The position numbers and the translations under genes were made by a program. A stretch of 26,005 nucleotides of DNA from Desulfobulbaceae bacterium UBA2262 (lineage in GTDB: Bacteria; Desulfobacterota; Desulfobulbia; Desulfobulbales; Desulfurivibrionaceae). The notes under the pieces were generated by a model that saw only the letters and a program-made list of their open reading frames with translations, ran no database searches and was not told the DNA's origin. The stretch is from the NCBI GenBank assembly GCA_002347185.1, contig DDXK01000086.1, positions 1-26,005 of the forward strand, in the 5' to 3' direction. Of this stretch, positions 15,241 to 23,507 are shown piece by piece (position 1 is the stretch's first letter; every line of letters starts with the position of its first letter).

Positions 15241-17001
15241 ATGTCTTCGAATCCGCACAAAATATGGGAAGTCGTCGAGCTGCCGCCCGGCAGGGCAGAG
15301 GCCCTGGCCAGGGATTTGGGGCTGCCAATCCCTTATGCCGCCCTGCTTCTCCAGCGGGGGATAGAGAGCCGGGCGCAGGCCGCGGCTTTTTTTTCCGCAA
15401 CCCTGGCGGATCTGCCTTCGCCTTTTCTCATGCTGGGCATGAGCGCAGCGGTGCAGGTCGTGGCCGAAGCCCTGCGCAGGCAGCGACCGGTGGTGGTCTA
15501 TGGCGATTACGATGTTGATGGCGCCACCGGCGCGGCAATCCTCACCCTTTTCCTGAAGGAAATCGGTTTCAGGCAAGTGCTCGCCTGCCAGCCCCTCCGC
15601 CTGGAAGAGGGCTATGGCCTGCATCTGCGGGCACTGGAGCGCAGGCTTGCGGAAAATAGTCCTGGCGGTGGTCAGGCAGGCCTGCTGATCACCGTGGATT
15701 GCGGCATCTCCGACGCGGTGGAGGTGGCGCGCCTCAAGGAGAGAGGCTGGTCAGTCATAGTCACCGACCACCATCAACCGCCGGAAAAACTGCCGGAGAT
15801 GGCCGACGCCATTCTCAATCCCCTGCAGCCCGGCTGCCCCTTTCCGGATAAGCACCTGGCCGGGGTGGGGGTTGCCTTTTATCTGCTCATGGGCATCAGA
15901 AGCCATCTCGCTGCGCAGGGCCATTTTCTGGGGGCAACGGTAAAGCCGAATCTCAAGGAATTTCTCGATCTGGTGGCCATCGGCACGGTGGGGGACATGG
16001 TGCCCCTGACCGGGACAAACAGGATACTGGTGCGCGCCGGCCTCGAAGTGCTGGCCGGCAGCACCAGGCCCGGGGTGCGGGAGCTGTTGCGCTCCGCCGG
16101 CATCAAGGGGGCGGTGGTCAGTTGCGAGGATATCGGCTATCGCCTGGGGCCTCGCCTCAACGCGGCCGGCCGTCTTGGCGACGCCGCCAGGGCGCATGCC
16201 CTGCTGGTCAGCAGTGATTCGCAGCAGGCGCGCAGGCTGGCCGAGGAACTCACCGGGGAAAATGAAAGGCGGAAAGAACTCATCGAAGAGCTTTGCGGGC
16301 AGGCTATCCCCATGGCCGAGGCAAAACTGGGCCAGGGCCGCCAGGGGCTGGTTCTGGTGGGCGAAAAGTGGCATGCCGGGGTAATCGGCATCGGGGCCGC
16401 TCGCATCGTGGAGCGTTTCCATCGGCCGACCCTGGTCTTTGCCCGGCAGAAGAATGGCCAGCTCAAGGGTTCGGGCAGGTCGGTGCCAGGTCTCAATCTC
16501 CATAAGGTTCTTTCGGAAGTGCAGGATATTTTCACGCAGTTCGGGGGACATGCGGCAGCGATCGGGCTCAGTCTGCCCGAAGAGCGGCTGGCTGAACTGG
16601 AAGAGCGTTTCGAAGCCAGCCTGGCGCGCCATTTGCGACCGGAGCTAAAGCAGGCCAGGCTCGAGCTTGCCTGGCAAGGAAAGCCGGAAGAGATGGGCGG
16701 CAAGGAGTTCCACAATTTTTATGAAAGACTGGGGCCGTTCGGCATGGGCAATCCGGAACCGGTTTTTGCCGTGGTCGGCAGAGTTGAGGAAGCCCGTGAG
16801 GTTGGCGGCAAACATCTCAAGTTCAGGATGAAGCTCAACGGTGCGAGTTATGACGGGATCGGGTTCGGTCTGCTCGATTTTCTTTCCCTGGCCGAGGACG
16901 AAGAGCGGCTGGCCGTCGCCTTCAGGTGGCGGAAAAATTTCTTCCGGGGCGAGGAGCGCTGGGAGCTGGAAGCGCTCGATTTCCAGAAGACAACCATCTG
17001 A
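15241..17001 (+). CDS. recJ: Single-stranded-DNA-specific 5'-3' exonuclease RecJ
   Basis: The 586-residue protein shows the DHH phosphoesterase motifs in order: YGDYDVDG (87-94), TVDCGISD (151-158), DHH (176-178) in VTDHHQP, and GTVGDMVPL (about 248-256). RLGPRLNAAGRLGDA (about 301-315) follows. The DHHA1 domain ends with GGHAAAIGL (435-443), and the C-terminal OB-like region contains GPFGMGNPEPVF. Conserved Asp and His residues bind the catalytic metal ions. RecJ degrades 5'-ended single strands in recombination and repair. GGAG precedes the ATG by about five bases. The length is normal for the family. It closes the miaA-pgsA-recJ cluster, and a 257-base gap follows. Confidence 0.97.
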   Translation: MSSNPHKIWEVVELPPGRAEALARDLGLPIPYAALLLQRGIESRAQAAAFFSATLADLPSPFLMLGMSAAVQVVAEALRRQRPVVVYGDYDVDGATGAAILTLFLKEIGFRQVLACQPLRLEEGYGLHLRALERRLAENSPGGGQAGLLITVDCGISDAVEVARLKERGWSVIVTDHHQPPEKLPEMADAILNPLQPGCPFPDKHLAGVGVAFYLLMGIRSHLAAQGHFLGATVKPNLKEFLDLVAIGTVGDMVPLTGTNRILVRAGLEVLAGSTRPGVRELLRSAGIKGAVVSCEDIGYRLGPRLNAAGRLGDAARAHALLVSSDSQQARRLAEELTGENERRKELIEELCGQAIPMAEAKLGQGRQGLVLVGEKWHAGVIGIGAARIVERFHRPTLVFARQKNGQLKGSGRSVPGLNLHKVLSEVQDIFTQFGGHAAAIGLSLPEERLAELEERFEASLARHLRPELKQARLELAWQGKPEEMGGKEFHNFYERLGPFGMGNPEPVFAVVGRVEEAREVGGKHLKFRMKLNGASYDGIGFGLLDFLSLAEDEERLAVAFRWRKNFFRGEERWELEALDFQKTTI

Positions 17002-17258
17002 TTTTATTATTTTTTCAAAAACTATACATAATATACATTATGCGACATTGTGTATTGAGGTGAAATCTCTCCCTCAAATTTTCAAGCCTTTGCCCAAGCA
17101 TTTTTCCTGATTTTTTGTTAAAGGGGTTTGATGTTTCGGGCTCGCTGTTTCCATGGTGCAACTTTGCGAACCTGGGGCCCGTTTTCTCAAAAGCAAAACC
17201 ATCGTCAAACACAAAGTCTTTTCCTTGGGCTTTGTCTTATTAAAAAATGGAGATCGAA
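17002..17258 (+). other. AT-rich intergenic leader of purB with a small inverted repeat
   Basis: This is the joint-longest gene-free stretch in the window. It is much richer in A+T than its neighbours near 17005-17040. CATAAT (17027-17032) and ATTATG (17037-17042) form an inverted repeat with a four-base spacer, inside a TATA-like tract that could hold a promoter or operator. GCCCAAG near 17090 and CTTGGGC near 17225 are complementary at a distance. I see no recognisable purine riboswitch, no clear terminator for recJ and no tRNA. Confidence 0.35.
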
Positions 17259-18704
17259 ATGAACCGTGAGATCTATCAGGAGCCCCTGGTCAGCCGCTAC
17301 ACCAGCCGTGAGATGCAGGAGCTTTTTTCCGAGCGCAACAAGTTCGAGACTTGGCGCCGCTGCTGGCTTGCCCTGGCCGAGGCGCAGCACGAGCTGGGTC
17401 TTGCCGATATCGTCACCAGGCCCATGCTCGACGAGCTCCGGGCGCACCTCACCGACATCGATTACGAGGTGGCCGCGAAAAAAGAAAAGGAAATCCGGCA
17501 TGATGTCATGGCCCACGTCTATGCCTACGGCCTGAAATGCCCCACTGCCGAGCCCATCATCCACCTCGGCGCCACTTCGCAGTTCGTCGGCTGCAATACC
17601 GATTTGCTCATCCAGAAAAAGGCACTGGGGCTGGTGAAGAAAGGCCTGGTCAACGTCATCGCCAACCTCGCCCGCTTTGCCGTCGAGCACCGGAGCCTTG
17701 CCACCCTCGGCTATACGCACTACCAGGCCGCGCAGCCGACCACGGTTGGCAAGCGCAATACCCTGTATATTCAGGATTTTCTCATGGACCTCGACTATGT
17801 GGAAAACCTGGAGCTGCAGATCAAGGCGCGGGGCGCCAAGGGCACGGTCGGGACCCAGGCCACTTTCATCGAGCTTTTCAAGGGGGACCATGAAAAAGTT
17901 CGCAAGCTGGATGAACTTGTTTCGCAAAAGATTGGTTTTTCGACTGTTTTCGCCGTTACCGGCCAGACCTATACCCGAAAGCTCGACATGAAGACCGCCG
18001 AAACCCTGGCCGGCATCGGCGCTTCTGCCCACAAGTTTGCCGTGGACCTGCGGCTTCTCTCCAACCTCAAGGTGCAGGAGGAGCCCTTTGCCAAGGATCA
18101 GGTGGGAAGCTCGGCCATGGCCTACAAGCGCAACCCCATGCGTTCCGAGCGGATGACGGGCCTGGCCAGGAAACTCATGGGGCTGCCGGCCAACTTCGCC
18201 GCCACCTATGCCAATCAGTGGTTCGAGCGTACCCTGGACGATTCCGCCATCCGGCGCATGGATATCCCCCAGGCCTTCCTGCTCACCGACGCCATCCTGA
18301 GGCTATTCCTTAATATTACCAGCGGAATGGTTGTTTATCCGAAACAAATCGAGCGTCACCTCCGTCAGGAGCTCCCCTTCATGGCCACGGAAAAAATTCT
18401 CATGGCCTGTGTGGAAAAGGGTAAGAGTCGTCAGGAGATGCACGAGGTGGTCAAGGTGCACTCGGTGGCAGCCGGGAAGGTGGTCAAGGAGGAAGGGCGC
18501 GACAACGATCTTTTGACCCGCCTGGGCAACGATCCCGCCGTGCCTTTCACCGTGGCTGAACTGGAGGCCCTGGTCGGAGACGGCAGCGAGTTTGCCGGAC
18601 GTGCCCCGGAGCAGGTCGATGAGTTCATCGCCGAGGTGGTCAGGCCCAGGCTGGCCCAATACTCCGATTTGCTGGGCGACCTCGATGCCAGTCTTTCCGT
18701 CTGA
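17259..18704 (+). CDS. purB: Adenylosuccinate lyase
   Basis: The 481-residue protein belongs to the fumarase/aspartase superfamily. GATSQFVGCNTD and LGYTHYQAAQPTTVGKR (with the catalytic-type His154) match adenylosuccinate lyase, and the flexible signature loop reads GSSAMAYKRNPMRSERM with Ser284/Ser285. It is of the longer type related to the archaeal/eukaryotic forms. It cleaves SAICAR to AICAR and adenylosuccinate to AMP, both releasing fumarate. The ATG at 17259 is chosen because GGAG at 17249-17252 is correctly placed before it; the ATG at 17247 four codons upstream overlaps that site. The 3' end overlaps the DUF4911 gene by 20 bases. Confidence 0.95.
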   Translation: MNREIYQEPLVSRYTSREMQELFSERNKFETWRRCWLALAEAQHELGLADIVTRPMLDELRAHLTDIDYEVAAKKEKEIRHDVMAHVYAYGLKCPTAEPIIHLGATSQFVGCNTDLLIQKKALGLVKKGLVNVIANLARFAVEHRSLATLGYTHYQAAQPTTVGKRNTLYIQDFLMDLDYVENLELQIKARGAKGTVGTQATFIELFKGDHEKVRKLDELVSQKIGFSTVFAVTGQTYTRKLDMKTAETLAGIGASAHKFAVDLRLLSNLKVQEEPFAKDQVGSSAMAYKRNPMRSERMTGLARKLMGLPANFAATYANQWFERTLDDSAIRRMDIPQAFLLTDAILRLFLNITSGMVVYPKQIERHLRQELPFMATEKILMACVEKGKSRQEMHEVVKVHSVAAGKVVKEEGRDNDLLTRLGNDPAVPFTVAELEALVGDGSEFAGRAPEQVDEFIAEVVRPRLAQYSDLLGDLDASLSV

Positions 18705-18954
18705 TCCTGGGCATGGAGAGCAGCGGCTGGCCAGGCTGCGGGTGCGGATCGCGCCCGAGCAGATTCATTTTCTGAAGTTCATTCTCGAGGCCTACGACGG
18801 CCTGGCCATTCTCTCCACCCTGGACCGGCAGGCGGGACTGGTGGAGTTGAAATACCCCCGCAAGCTGGGCGACGAACTGGAAGAGCTGCTGCGCAGCCTT
18901 GCCGAACGGATCCGACTGGAGCCGGAATTTGTTGATTTCCCAGGTGAGGAATAA
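18685..18954 (+). CDS. Small DUF4911-type protein
   Basis: From the ATG at 18685, inside the end of purB, this encodes 89 residues. The core RLRVRIAPEQIHFLKFILEAYDGLAILSTLD and the later ELEELLRSLAERI resemble DUF4911, a short family found mainly in deltaproteobacteria and relatives, with no known function. No signal peptide, membrane segment or metal motif is visible. The Shine-Dalgarno before 18685 is weak, and an internal GTG near the start of VRIAPEQ is an alternative. Overlap with purB implies coupled translation; miaB follows after 87 bases. Confidence 0.75.
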   Translation: MPVFPSDPGHGEQRLARLRVRIAPEQIHFLKFILEAYDGLAILSTLDRQAGLVELKYPRKLGDELEELLRSLAERIRLEPEFVDFPGEE

Positions 18955-19021
18955 TTTTTATCTTGTTGATTTTTTGGTTTTGTTAATAACACAGACAGCG
19001 GGGGGCAACGGCACCCTTCTG

Positions 19022-19033
19022 CAAGGCGCCTTG
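19022..19033. repeat. 12-base palindrome just upstream of miaB
   Basis: CAAGGCGCCTTG is a perfect palindrome ending eight bases before the miaB ATG, where a Shine-Dalgarno would be expected; none is visible. It might be a protein-binding site or chance. Confidence 0.3.
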
Positions 19034-19041
19034 ACCCGAGC

Positions 19042-20379
19042 ATGAAGACCAAGCATCTCTTTATAGAAACCTTCGGCTGCCAGATGAACGAGCGGGACTC
19101 GGAAATCATGGCCCAGCTCCTTGGCGGGCATTCCTACCTGCCCTGCCCTGCTCCGGAGCAGGCCGACCTCATCGTGATCAACACCTGCAGCATCCGTGGC
19201 AAGGCGGCGCAGAAGGCCTACAGCTCCTTTGGCCGCTACCGGAAGCTCAAGGCGAAAAATCCAGAGCTGATCATCGTCGTGGCCGGCTGCGTTGCCCAGC
19301 AGGACGGCGAGGCCCTGCTGGAGCGGATGCCCTATATCGACATCGTCATGGGCCCCCAGGCCATTTACACCCTGCCCTCGCTGGTCGCCAAGGCCCGGGC
19401 TGAGCGCACCGGCCTGGTGGCCACCGACCTGAAGCCCGATTTCGTCATCCCCCCTTTTCTGCCCAATCTGGCCGATGCCACCCCGCACAAGCGTTTTGTC
19501 ACCATCATGCAGGGCTGCGACAATTTTTGCACCTACTGCGTGGTCCCTTACACCAGGGGGCGGGAAATCAGCCGCGATTTCAACGAGATCCTCGATGAAG
19601 TGCGTCACCTGCTTGGTCAGGGCGTCAGGGAGATCACCCTGCTTGGCCAGAACGTCAACTCCTACGGCCGACAACGCTCCGGCGGTCAGGAGCGCACCTT
19701 TCCCGAGCTGCTCCGCGCCGTGGCGCAAATCCCGGGCCTGGCGCGGCTGCGCTTCACCACCTCGAACCCCAAGGATCTTTCCGAGGAACTGATGCGCTGC
19801 TTTGCCGAGCTTCCCCAGCTCTGTCCCCATTTTCACCTGCCGGTGCAGTCGGGATCAAACAGCGTGCTGAAGAGGATGAACCGCAAGTACACCATCGAAG
19901 CCTATCTGGAGAAAGTTGAAAAACTCCGCTTCTATTGCCCCGGGATCGCGCTGACCACCGACATCATCGTCGGCTTCCCAGGGGAAGCGGAAGCGGATTT
20001 CGAGGCCACCATGAAGCTGCTCGAGACGGTGCGCTATCATGGTGCCTTCTCCTTCAAGTATTCCGACCGTCCCAATGCCAGATCCGCCGAATTTTCCGAC
20101 AAGGTCGAGGAGGAGGTGAAGGCCGAGCGGCTGGCGCGGCTGCAGGCCCGGCAGGATGAGATATCCCTGGCCCGCAAGCAGGAAGATGTCGGCAGGGTCT
20201 TCGAGGTGATGGTGGAGGGCCGGAGCAAGGCGGCCGGCAGCCAGTGGAGCGGCCGGACCGGCAGCAACCAGATCGTGAATTTCAAGAGCAGGAAAGAATT
20301 GCGGCCGGGCCAGATGCTCATGGTGGTCATCGAAGAGGCCTGTCAGAATTCCTTGCGCGGGAGTATAGTTAAGGAATAA
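19042..20379 (+). CDS. miaB: tRNA-2-methylthio-N6-dimethylallyladenosine synthase MiaB
   Basis: The 445-residue protein has the three-domain MiaB layout. The N-terminal UPF0004 domain carries Cys13 (ETFGCQMNERDSE), Cys49 (NTCSIRGKAAQK) and Cys83 (VAGCVAQ), which bind the auxiliary [4Fe-4S] cluster. The radical-SAM core has GCDNFCTYC, Cys159, Cys163, Cys166, in CX3CX2C spacing. HLPVQSGSNSVLKRMNRKYT and TTDIIVGFPGEAEADF are family blocks. A C-terminal TRAM domain (about 375-440) binds tRNA. It methylthiolates i6A37 of tRNA, the base made by MiaA. The NTCSIR and MNERDSE blocks favour MiaB over RimO or MtaB. No Shine-Dalgarno is evident before the ATG. Confidence 0.97.
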   Translation: MKTKHLFIETFGCQMNERDSEIMAQLLGGHSYLPCPAPEQADLIVINTCSIRGKAAQKAYSSFGRYRKLKAKNPELIIVVAGCVAQQDGEALLERMPYIDIVMGPQAIYTLPSLVAKARAERTGLVATDLKPDFVIPPFLPNLADATPHKRFVTIMQGCDNFCTYCVVPYTRGREISRDFNEILDEVRHLLGQGVREITLLGQNVNSYGRQRSGGQERTFPELLRAVAQIPGLARLRFTTSNPKDLSEELMRCFAELPQLCPHFHLPVQSGSNSVLKRMNRKYTIEAYLEKVEKLRFYCPGIALTTDIIVGFPGEAEADFEATMKLLETVRYHGAFSFKYSDRPNARSAEFSDKVEEEVKAERLARLQARQDEISLARKQEDVGRVFEVMVEGRSKAAGSQWSGRTGSNQIVNFKSRKELRPGQMLMVVIEEACQNSLRGSIVKE

Positions 20380-20388
20380 CGAGTAGCC

Positions 20389-20408
20389 GGTGGCGCGGAC
20401 TTGCCACC
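20389..20408 (+). other. Small hairpin between miaB and the PHP gene
   Basis: GGTGGC (20389-20394) and GCCACC (20403-20408) pair around an eight-base loop. No T-run follows, so termination after miaB is uncertain. Confidence 0.3.
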
Positions 20409-20472
20409 CCCTGGGGGCGTCCGGAAGCGTTGCCCTCACTCTGGCGGCATAACAAAGAATCTGGAGCGTATC

Positions 20473-21123
20473 ATGATCGATCTGCACACCCATTCCCTGT
20501 TCAGCGACGGCGAGCTGGTGCCCGCCGAGCATCTCCGCCGGGTGGAAATCCTCGACTACGAGGCCATTGCCATCACCGACCATGCCGACTCTTCAAACCT
20601 CGATCTGATCATCCCCCGCATCGTGCGGGCGGCGGCGGACCTCAATCCCCACTCGGCCACCAGGCTCATTCCCGGCATCGAGCTCACCCACGTGCCGCCC
20701 GCCCTTTTTGCCGCCCTCACCGCCCAGGCGCGGGCGCTGGGGGCGAGGATCGTGGTCGGCCATGGCGAGACGCCGGTGGAGCCGGTGCGGGCGGGCACCA
20801 ACCGGGCCGCCCTGGAGGCCGGCGTCGATATCCTGGCCCATCCCGGCTTCATTACCCTGGAGGAGGCGCGGCTCGCCGCCGAAAAAGGCATCCTCCTCGA
20901 ACTCTCCGGCCGCAAGGGACACAGCCTCACCAACGGCCATGTGGCAAAGATGGCCAGGGAGGCAGGCGCCCGACTCGCGGTCAACGCCGACGCCCATGGG
21001 CCTGGAGATTTCCTGACCGCGAAAATGGCGGAGGTCGTGGCGCAGGGCGCGGGGCTCACCAGCGAGGAGTATGCTCAGGTCCGCAGGAACATGCAGGAGC
21101 TGGTGGCAAGGGTTTCCGGCTGA
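20473..21123 (+). CDS. PHP-domain metal-dependent phosphoesterase (histidinol-phosphatase-like)
   Basis: The 216-residue protein opens with IDLHTHSLFSDGE, the first PHP metal-binding motif (His5, His7, Asp12). ITDHAD (second motif), PGIELTH (Glu), VGHGET, LAHPGF and NADAHGP supply the remaining ligands of a polynuclear metal site. It is a stand-alone PHP domain of the type annotated as histidinol-phosphatase domain-containing protein, but it is not in a his operon and the substrate is not known. The ATG at 20473 has GGAG about eight bases upstream; an earlier in-frame start at 20401 adds only low-complexity residues. The C39-like gene follows after 174 bases on the same strand, so co-transcription is possible but not shown. 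Confidence 0.88.
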   Translation: MIDLHTHSLFSDGELVPAEHLRRVEILDYEAIAITDHADSSNLDLIIPRIVRAAADLNPHSATRLIPGIELTHVPPALFAALTAQARALGARIVVGHGETPVEPVRAGTNRAALEAGVDILAHPGFITLEEARLAAEKGILLELSGRKGHSLTNGHVAKMAREAGARLAVNADAHGPGDFLTAKMAEVVAQGAGLTSEEYAQVRRNMQELVARVSG

Positions 21124-21297
21124 CCCGCACCCTGCCGGGTTCCTTGCCCACTTTTCGCCGAGGCGCTGAATTTTCTTGCGCCGCCCCGCCTCCTTCTGAG
21201 AAAATTTTCTGCAAGGCCTTCCCCTGCCGCGCCTGCGCAGCGTCGCGCCAACGTCTCCTTTTTCTTGCTCGGGTTCACCCCTGCGGAGCTTCCCCTG

Positions 21298-22029
21298 GTG
21301 AAAACCTTCCTCGACCTCACCATCCTGCCCCAGCCCGATGACACCACCTGCGGGCCCACCTGCCTGCATGCCATTTATCACTATTACGGCGACGCCATCC
21401 CCCTGACCCGGGTGGTCGAGGAGGTGAAGCAGTTCGAGACCGGCGGCACCCTGGCGGTTTTTCTGGCCTGCCATGCCCTGCGCCGCGGTTACGAGGCGAG
21501 GATCTACACCTACAACATGCATGTCTTCGACCCCACCTGGTTTGCCCTGGGGCCGGACCATCTCGAGGAACGGCTGCTCGCCCAGATGGAGGCCAAGGAG
21601 GATGAAAAGCTGCGCCTGGCCAGCCGGGGCTATCTCAACTTCCTGAACCTGGGCGGCGAGCTCCGTTTTGCCGATCTCACCCCCTCCCTGCTCCGCAAAT
21701 ACCTGAAGCGGGAAGTGCCGGTGCTCACCGGTCTGAGTTCCACCTATCTCTATCGCGCCATGCGCGAATTCGGTCCGGATTGCCAGGATGACGATATCCG
21801 CGGCGTCCCCACCGGCCATTTCGTGGTCTTGTGCGGCTACGACAAGCCGGATCGCACTGTTTCCATCGCCGACCCGCTCCGGGAGAATCCCATGGCCCCG
21901 GGCCACTATTACCATATCGCCATAGACCGGGTGATCTGCGCGATACTTCTGGGGATCGTCACCTACGACGCCAACTTCCTCATCATCGAACCGCGCAGAA
22001 AGAAAGGAGAGACCAGGCACAGCCCATGA
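21298..22029 (+). CDS. C39-like papain-fold cysteine peptidase
   Basis: From a GTG at 21298 (GGAG about nine bases upstream) this encodes 243 residues; the frame stays open to a TTG at 21265. The start MKTFLDLTILPQPDDTTCGPTC matches bacteriocin-processing-type C39 peptidases: Gln12 for the oxyanion hole and Cys18 as nucleophile. GHFVVLCGYD supplies His174 and SIADP supplies Asp192, completing the triad. There is no ABC-transporter or membrane domain, so it is a free cytoplasmic enzyme. The TGA overlaps the next ATG by four bases (ATGA), so it is coupled to an ATP-grasp ligase, followed by a GCS2-type ligase. It may process the ligase product, transfer an acyl group or release a carrier; the substrate is unknown. 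Confidence 0.85.
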   Translation: MKTFLDLTILPQPDDTTCGPTCLHAIYHYYGDAIPLTRVVEEVKQFETGGTLAVFLACHALRRGYEARIYTYNMHVFDPTWFALGPDHLEERLLAQMEAKEDEKLRLASRGYLNFLNLGGELRFADLTPSLLRKYLKREVPVLTGLSSTYLYRAMREFGPDCQDDDIRGVPTGHFVVLCGYDKPDRTVSIADPLRENPMAPGHYYHIAIDRVICAILLGIVTYDANFLIIEPRRKKGETRHSP

Positions 22030-23507
22030 AAGTGCTGATCGTTGTCAACGACCCCAAGGATTGGCCCCTGGCCATAGAAGATGTCGAGGTGGTTTCTGCC
22101 CGCTCCTACCTGATCAGCCCCTTTTACGCGGAACTGCAGGCGGCCAGGGTGTTCAACCTCTGCAAGTCCTACCGCTACCAGAGCACCGGCTACTATGTCT
22201 CCCTGCTTGCCGCGGCCCGCGGCCACAAACCCCTGCCCGACGTCGCCACCATCCAGGACCTCAAGAGCCAGACCATCATCCGCATCGCCTCCGATGAGCT
22301 CGATGAGATTATCCAGCACTCCCTGGCACAGATAAAATCTTCAGATTTCACTTTAAGTATTTATTTCGGCCATAATGTTGCCAAGCGCCACGACCGGCTC
22401 GCCCACCACCTGTTCAAGCTTTTCCAGGCCCCCCTTCTGCGGGCCGGTTTCAGCTACAGCGACAAGGACGAAAAATGGGAGCTGCGCAGCATCAACCCCA
22501 TCGCGGCCAACGACATCCCGGAGGAGCATCGGGAGTTTGCCGTGGAAATGGCCCGGGAGTACTTCAAGGGCAGCCATCGCATGACGCACAGACGACGGGC
22601 GGCCCGTTACGATCTCGCCATCCTCCACGACCCGAAGGAGGCGGAGCCGCCCTCCAGCGAAAGGGCGCTGCAGCGTTTCGGCAGGGCTGCGGAGAGCGTC
22701 GGTTTTGCCGTGGACTTCCTCGGCAAGGACGACTATGGCCGGCTTGCCGAGTTTGACGCCCTTTTTATCCGCGAAACCACCAGCGTCCTGCACCACACCT
22801 ACCGTTTCGCCCGCAGGGCCGCTGCCGAGGGGCTGGTGGTGATCGACGACCCCGAGTCGATCCTGCGCTGCACCAACAAGGTCTTCCTGGCCGAACTCCT
22901 CACCCGGCACCGGATACCCATCCCCCGCACCATGATCCTGCATCACGGCAACTGGCAGCGGGCCACCACGGAGCTCGGTTTCCCCTGCATCCTCAAAAAG
23001 CCGGACAGCTCCTTTTCCCAGGGGGTGGTCAAGGTGGAGAGCAAGGAGGAGCTGGCCGAGCAGGCCCCTGCCCTGTTGCAGAAATCGGACCTGATCATCG
23101 CCCAGGAATTCATGCCCACGGATTTTGACTGGCGCATCGGAATTTTCGACCGGCAGCCCCTTTACGCCTGCAAATATTTCATGGCCAAGAAGCACTGGCA
23201 GATCATCAAGCGCGACGAGGAGGGCCACAAGCTCACCGATGGCAACGCGGAGACCATGCCGGTGGAGCATTGCCCCCAGGGCCTGATCAAGATGGCGCTC
23301 AAGGCCTGCAACCTCATCGGCGACGGCCTCTACGGGGTGGATGTCAAACAGGTGGGCAACCGGTTTTTCCTCATCGAGATCAATGACAATCCCAACATCG
23401 ATTACGGCGTGGAGGACAAGGTGCTCAAGGACGAGCTCTATCTGCGGATGATGCGGGTCTTCGCCCGCCGGGTCGACGCAAGGAAGGGAGGCGGGGCATG
23501 GGCGTGA
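22026..23507 (+). CDS. RimK-like ATP-grasp ligase with N-terminal RLAN domain
   Basis: The 493-residue protein has two parts. Residues about 1-180 (MKVLIVVNDPKDWPL, SYLISPFYAELQAARVFNLC, YQSTGYYVSLLAAARGHKPLP) form the RLAN domain that precedes some RimK-type ligases. From about 195 to the end is an ATP-grasp fold: the pre-grasp region with LFIRETTSV, then NKVFLAELLTRHRIPIPRT, FPCILKKPDSSFSQGVVKV (nucleotide-binding Lys near 323), IIAQEFMPTDFDWRIGIF and the metal-binding end GVDVKQVGNRFFLIEINDNPNID (near 445-455). Such enzymes activate a carboxylate as an acyl phosphate and join it to an amine. It overlaps the C39-like gene by four bases and the GCS2-like gene by ten. The substrate is not evident. 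Confidence 0.92.
   Translation: MKVLIVVNDPKDWPLAIEDVEVVSARSYLISPFYAELQAARVFNLCKSYRYQSTGYYVSLLAAARGHKPLPDVATIQDLKSQTIIRIASDELDEIIQHSLAQIKSSDFTLSIYFGHNVAKRHDRLAHHLFKLFQAPLLRAGFSYSDKDEKWELRSINPIAANDIPEEHREFAVEMAREYFKGSHRMTHRRRAARYDLAILHDPKEAEPPSSERALQRFGRAAESVGFAVDFLGKDDYGRLAEFDALFIRETTSVLHHTYRFARRAAAEGLVVIDDPESILRCTNKVFLAELLTRHRIPIPRTMILHHGNWQRATTELGFPCILKKPDSSFSQGVVKVESKEELAEQAPALLQKSDLIIAQEFMPTDFDWRIGIFDRQPLYACKYFMAKKHWQIIKRDEEGHKLTDGNAETMPVEHCPQGLIKMALKACNLIGDGLYGVDVKQVGNRFFLIEINDNPNIDYGVEDKVLKDELYLRMMRVFARRVDARKGGGAWA

Noticed and set aside
20593..22020. A 475-codon minus-strand open frame across the PHP and C39 genes
   Set aside because: It spans two real plus-strand genes and their gap and has no family signature.
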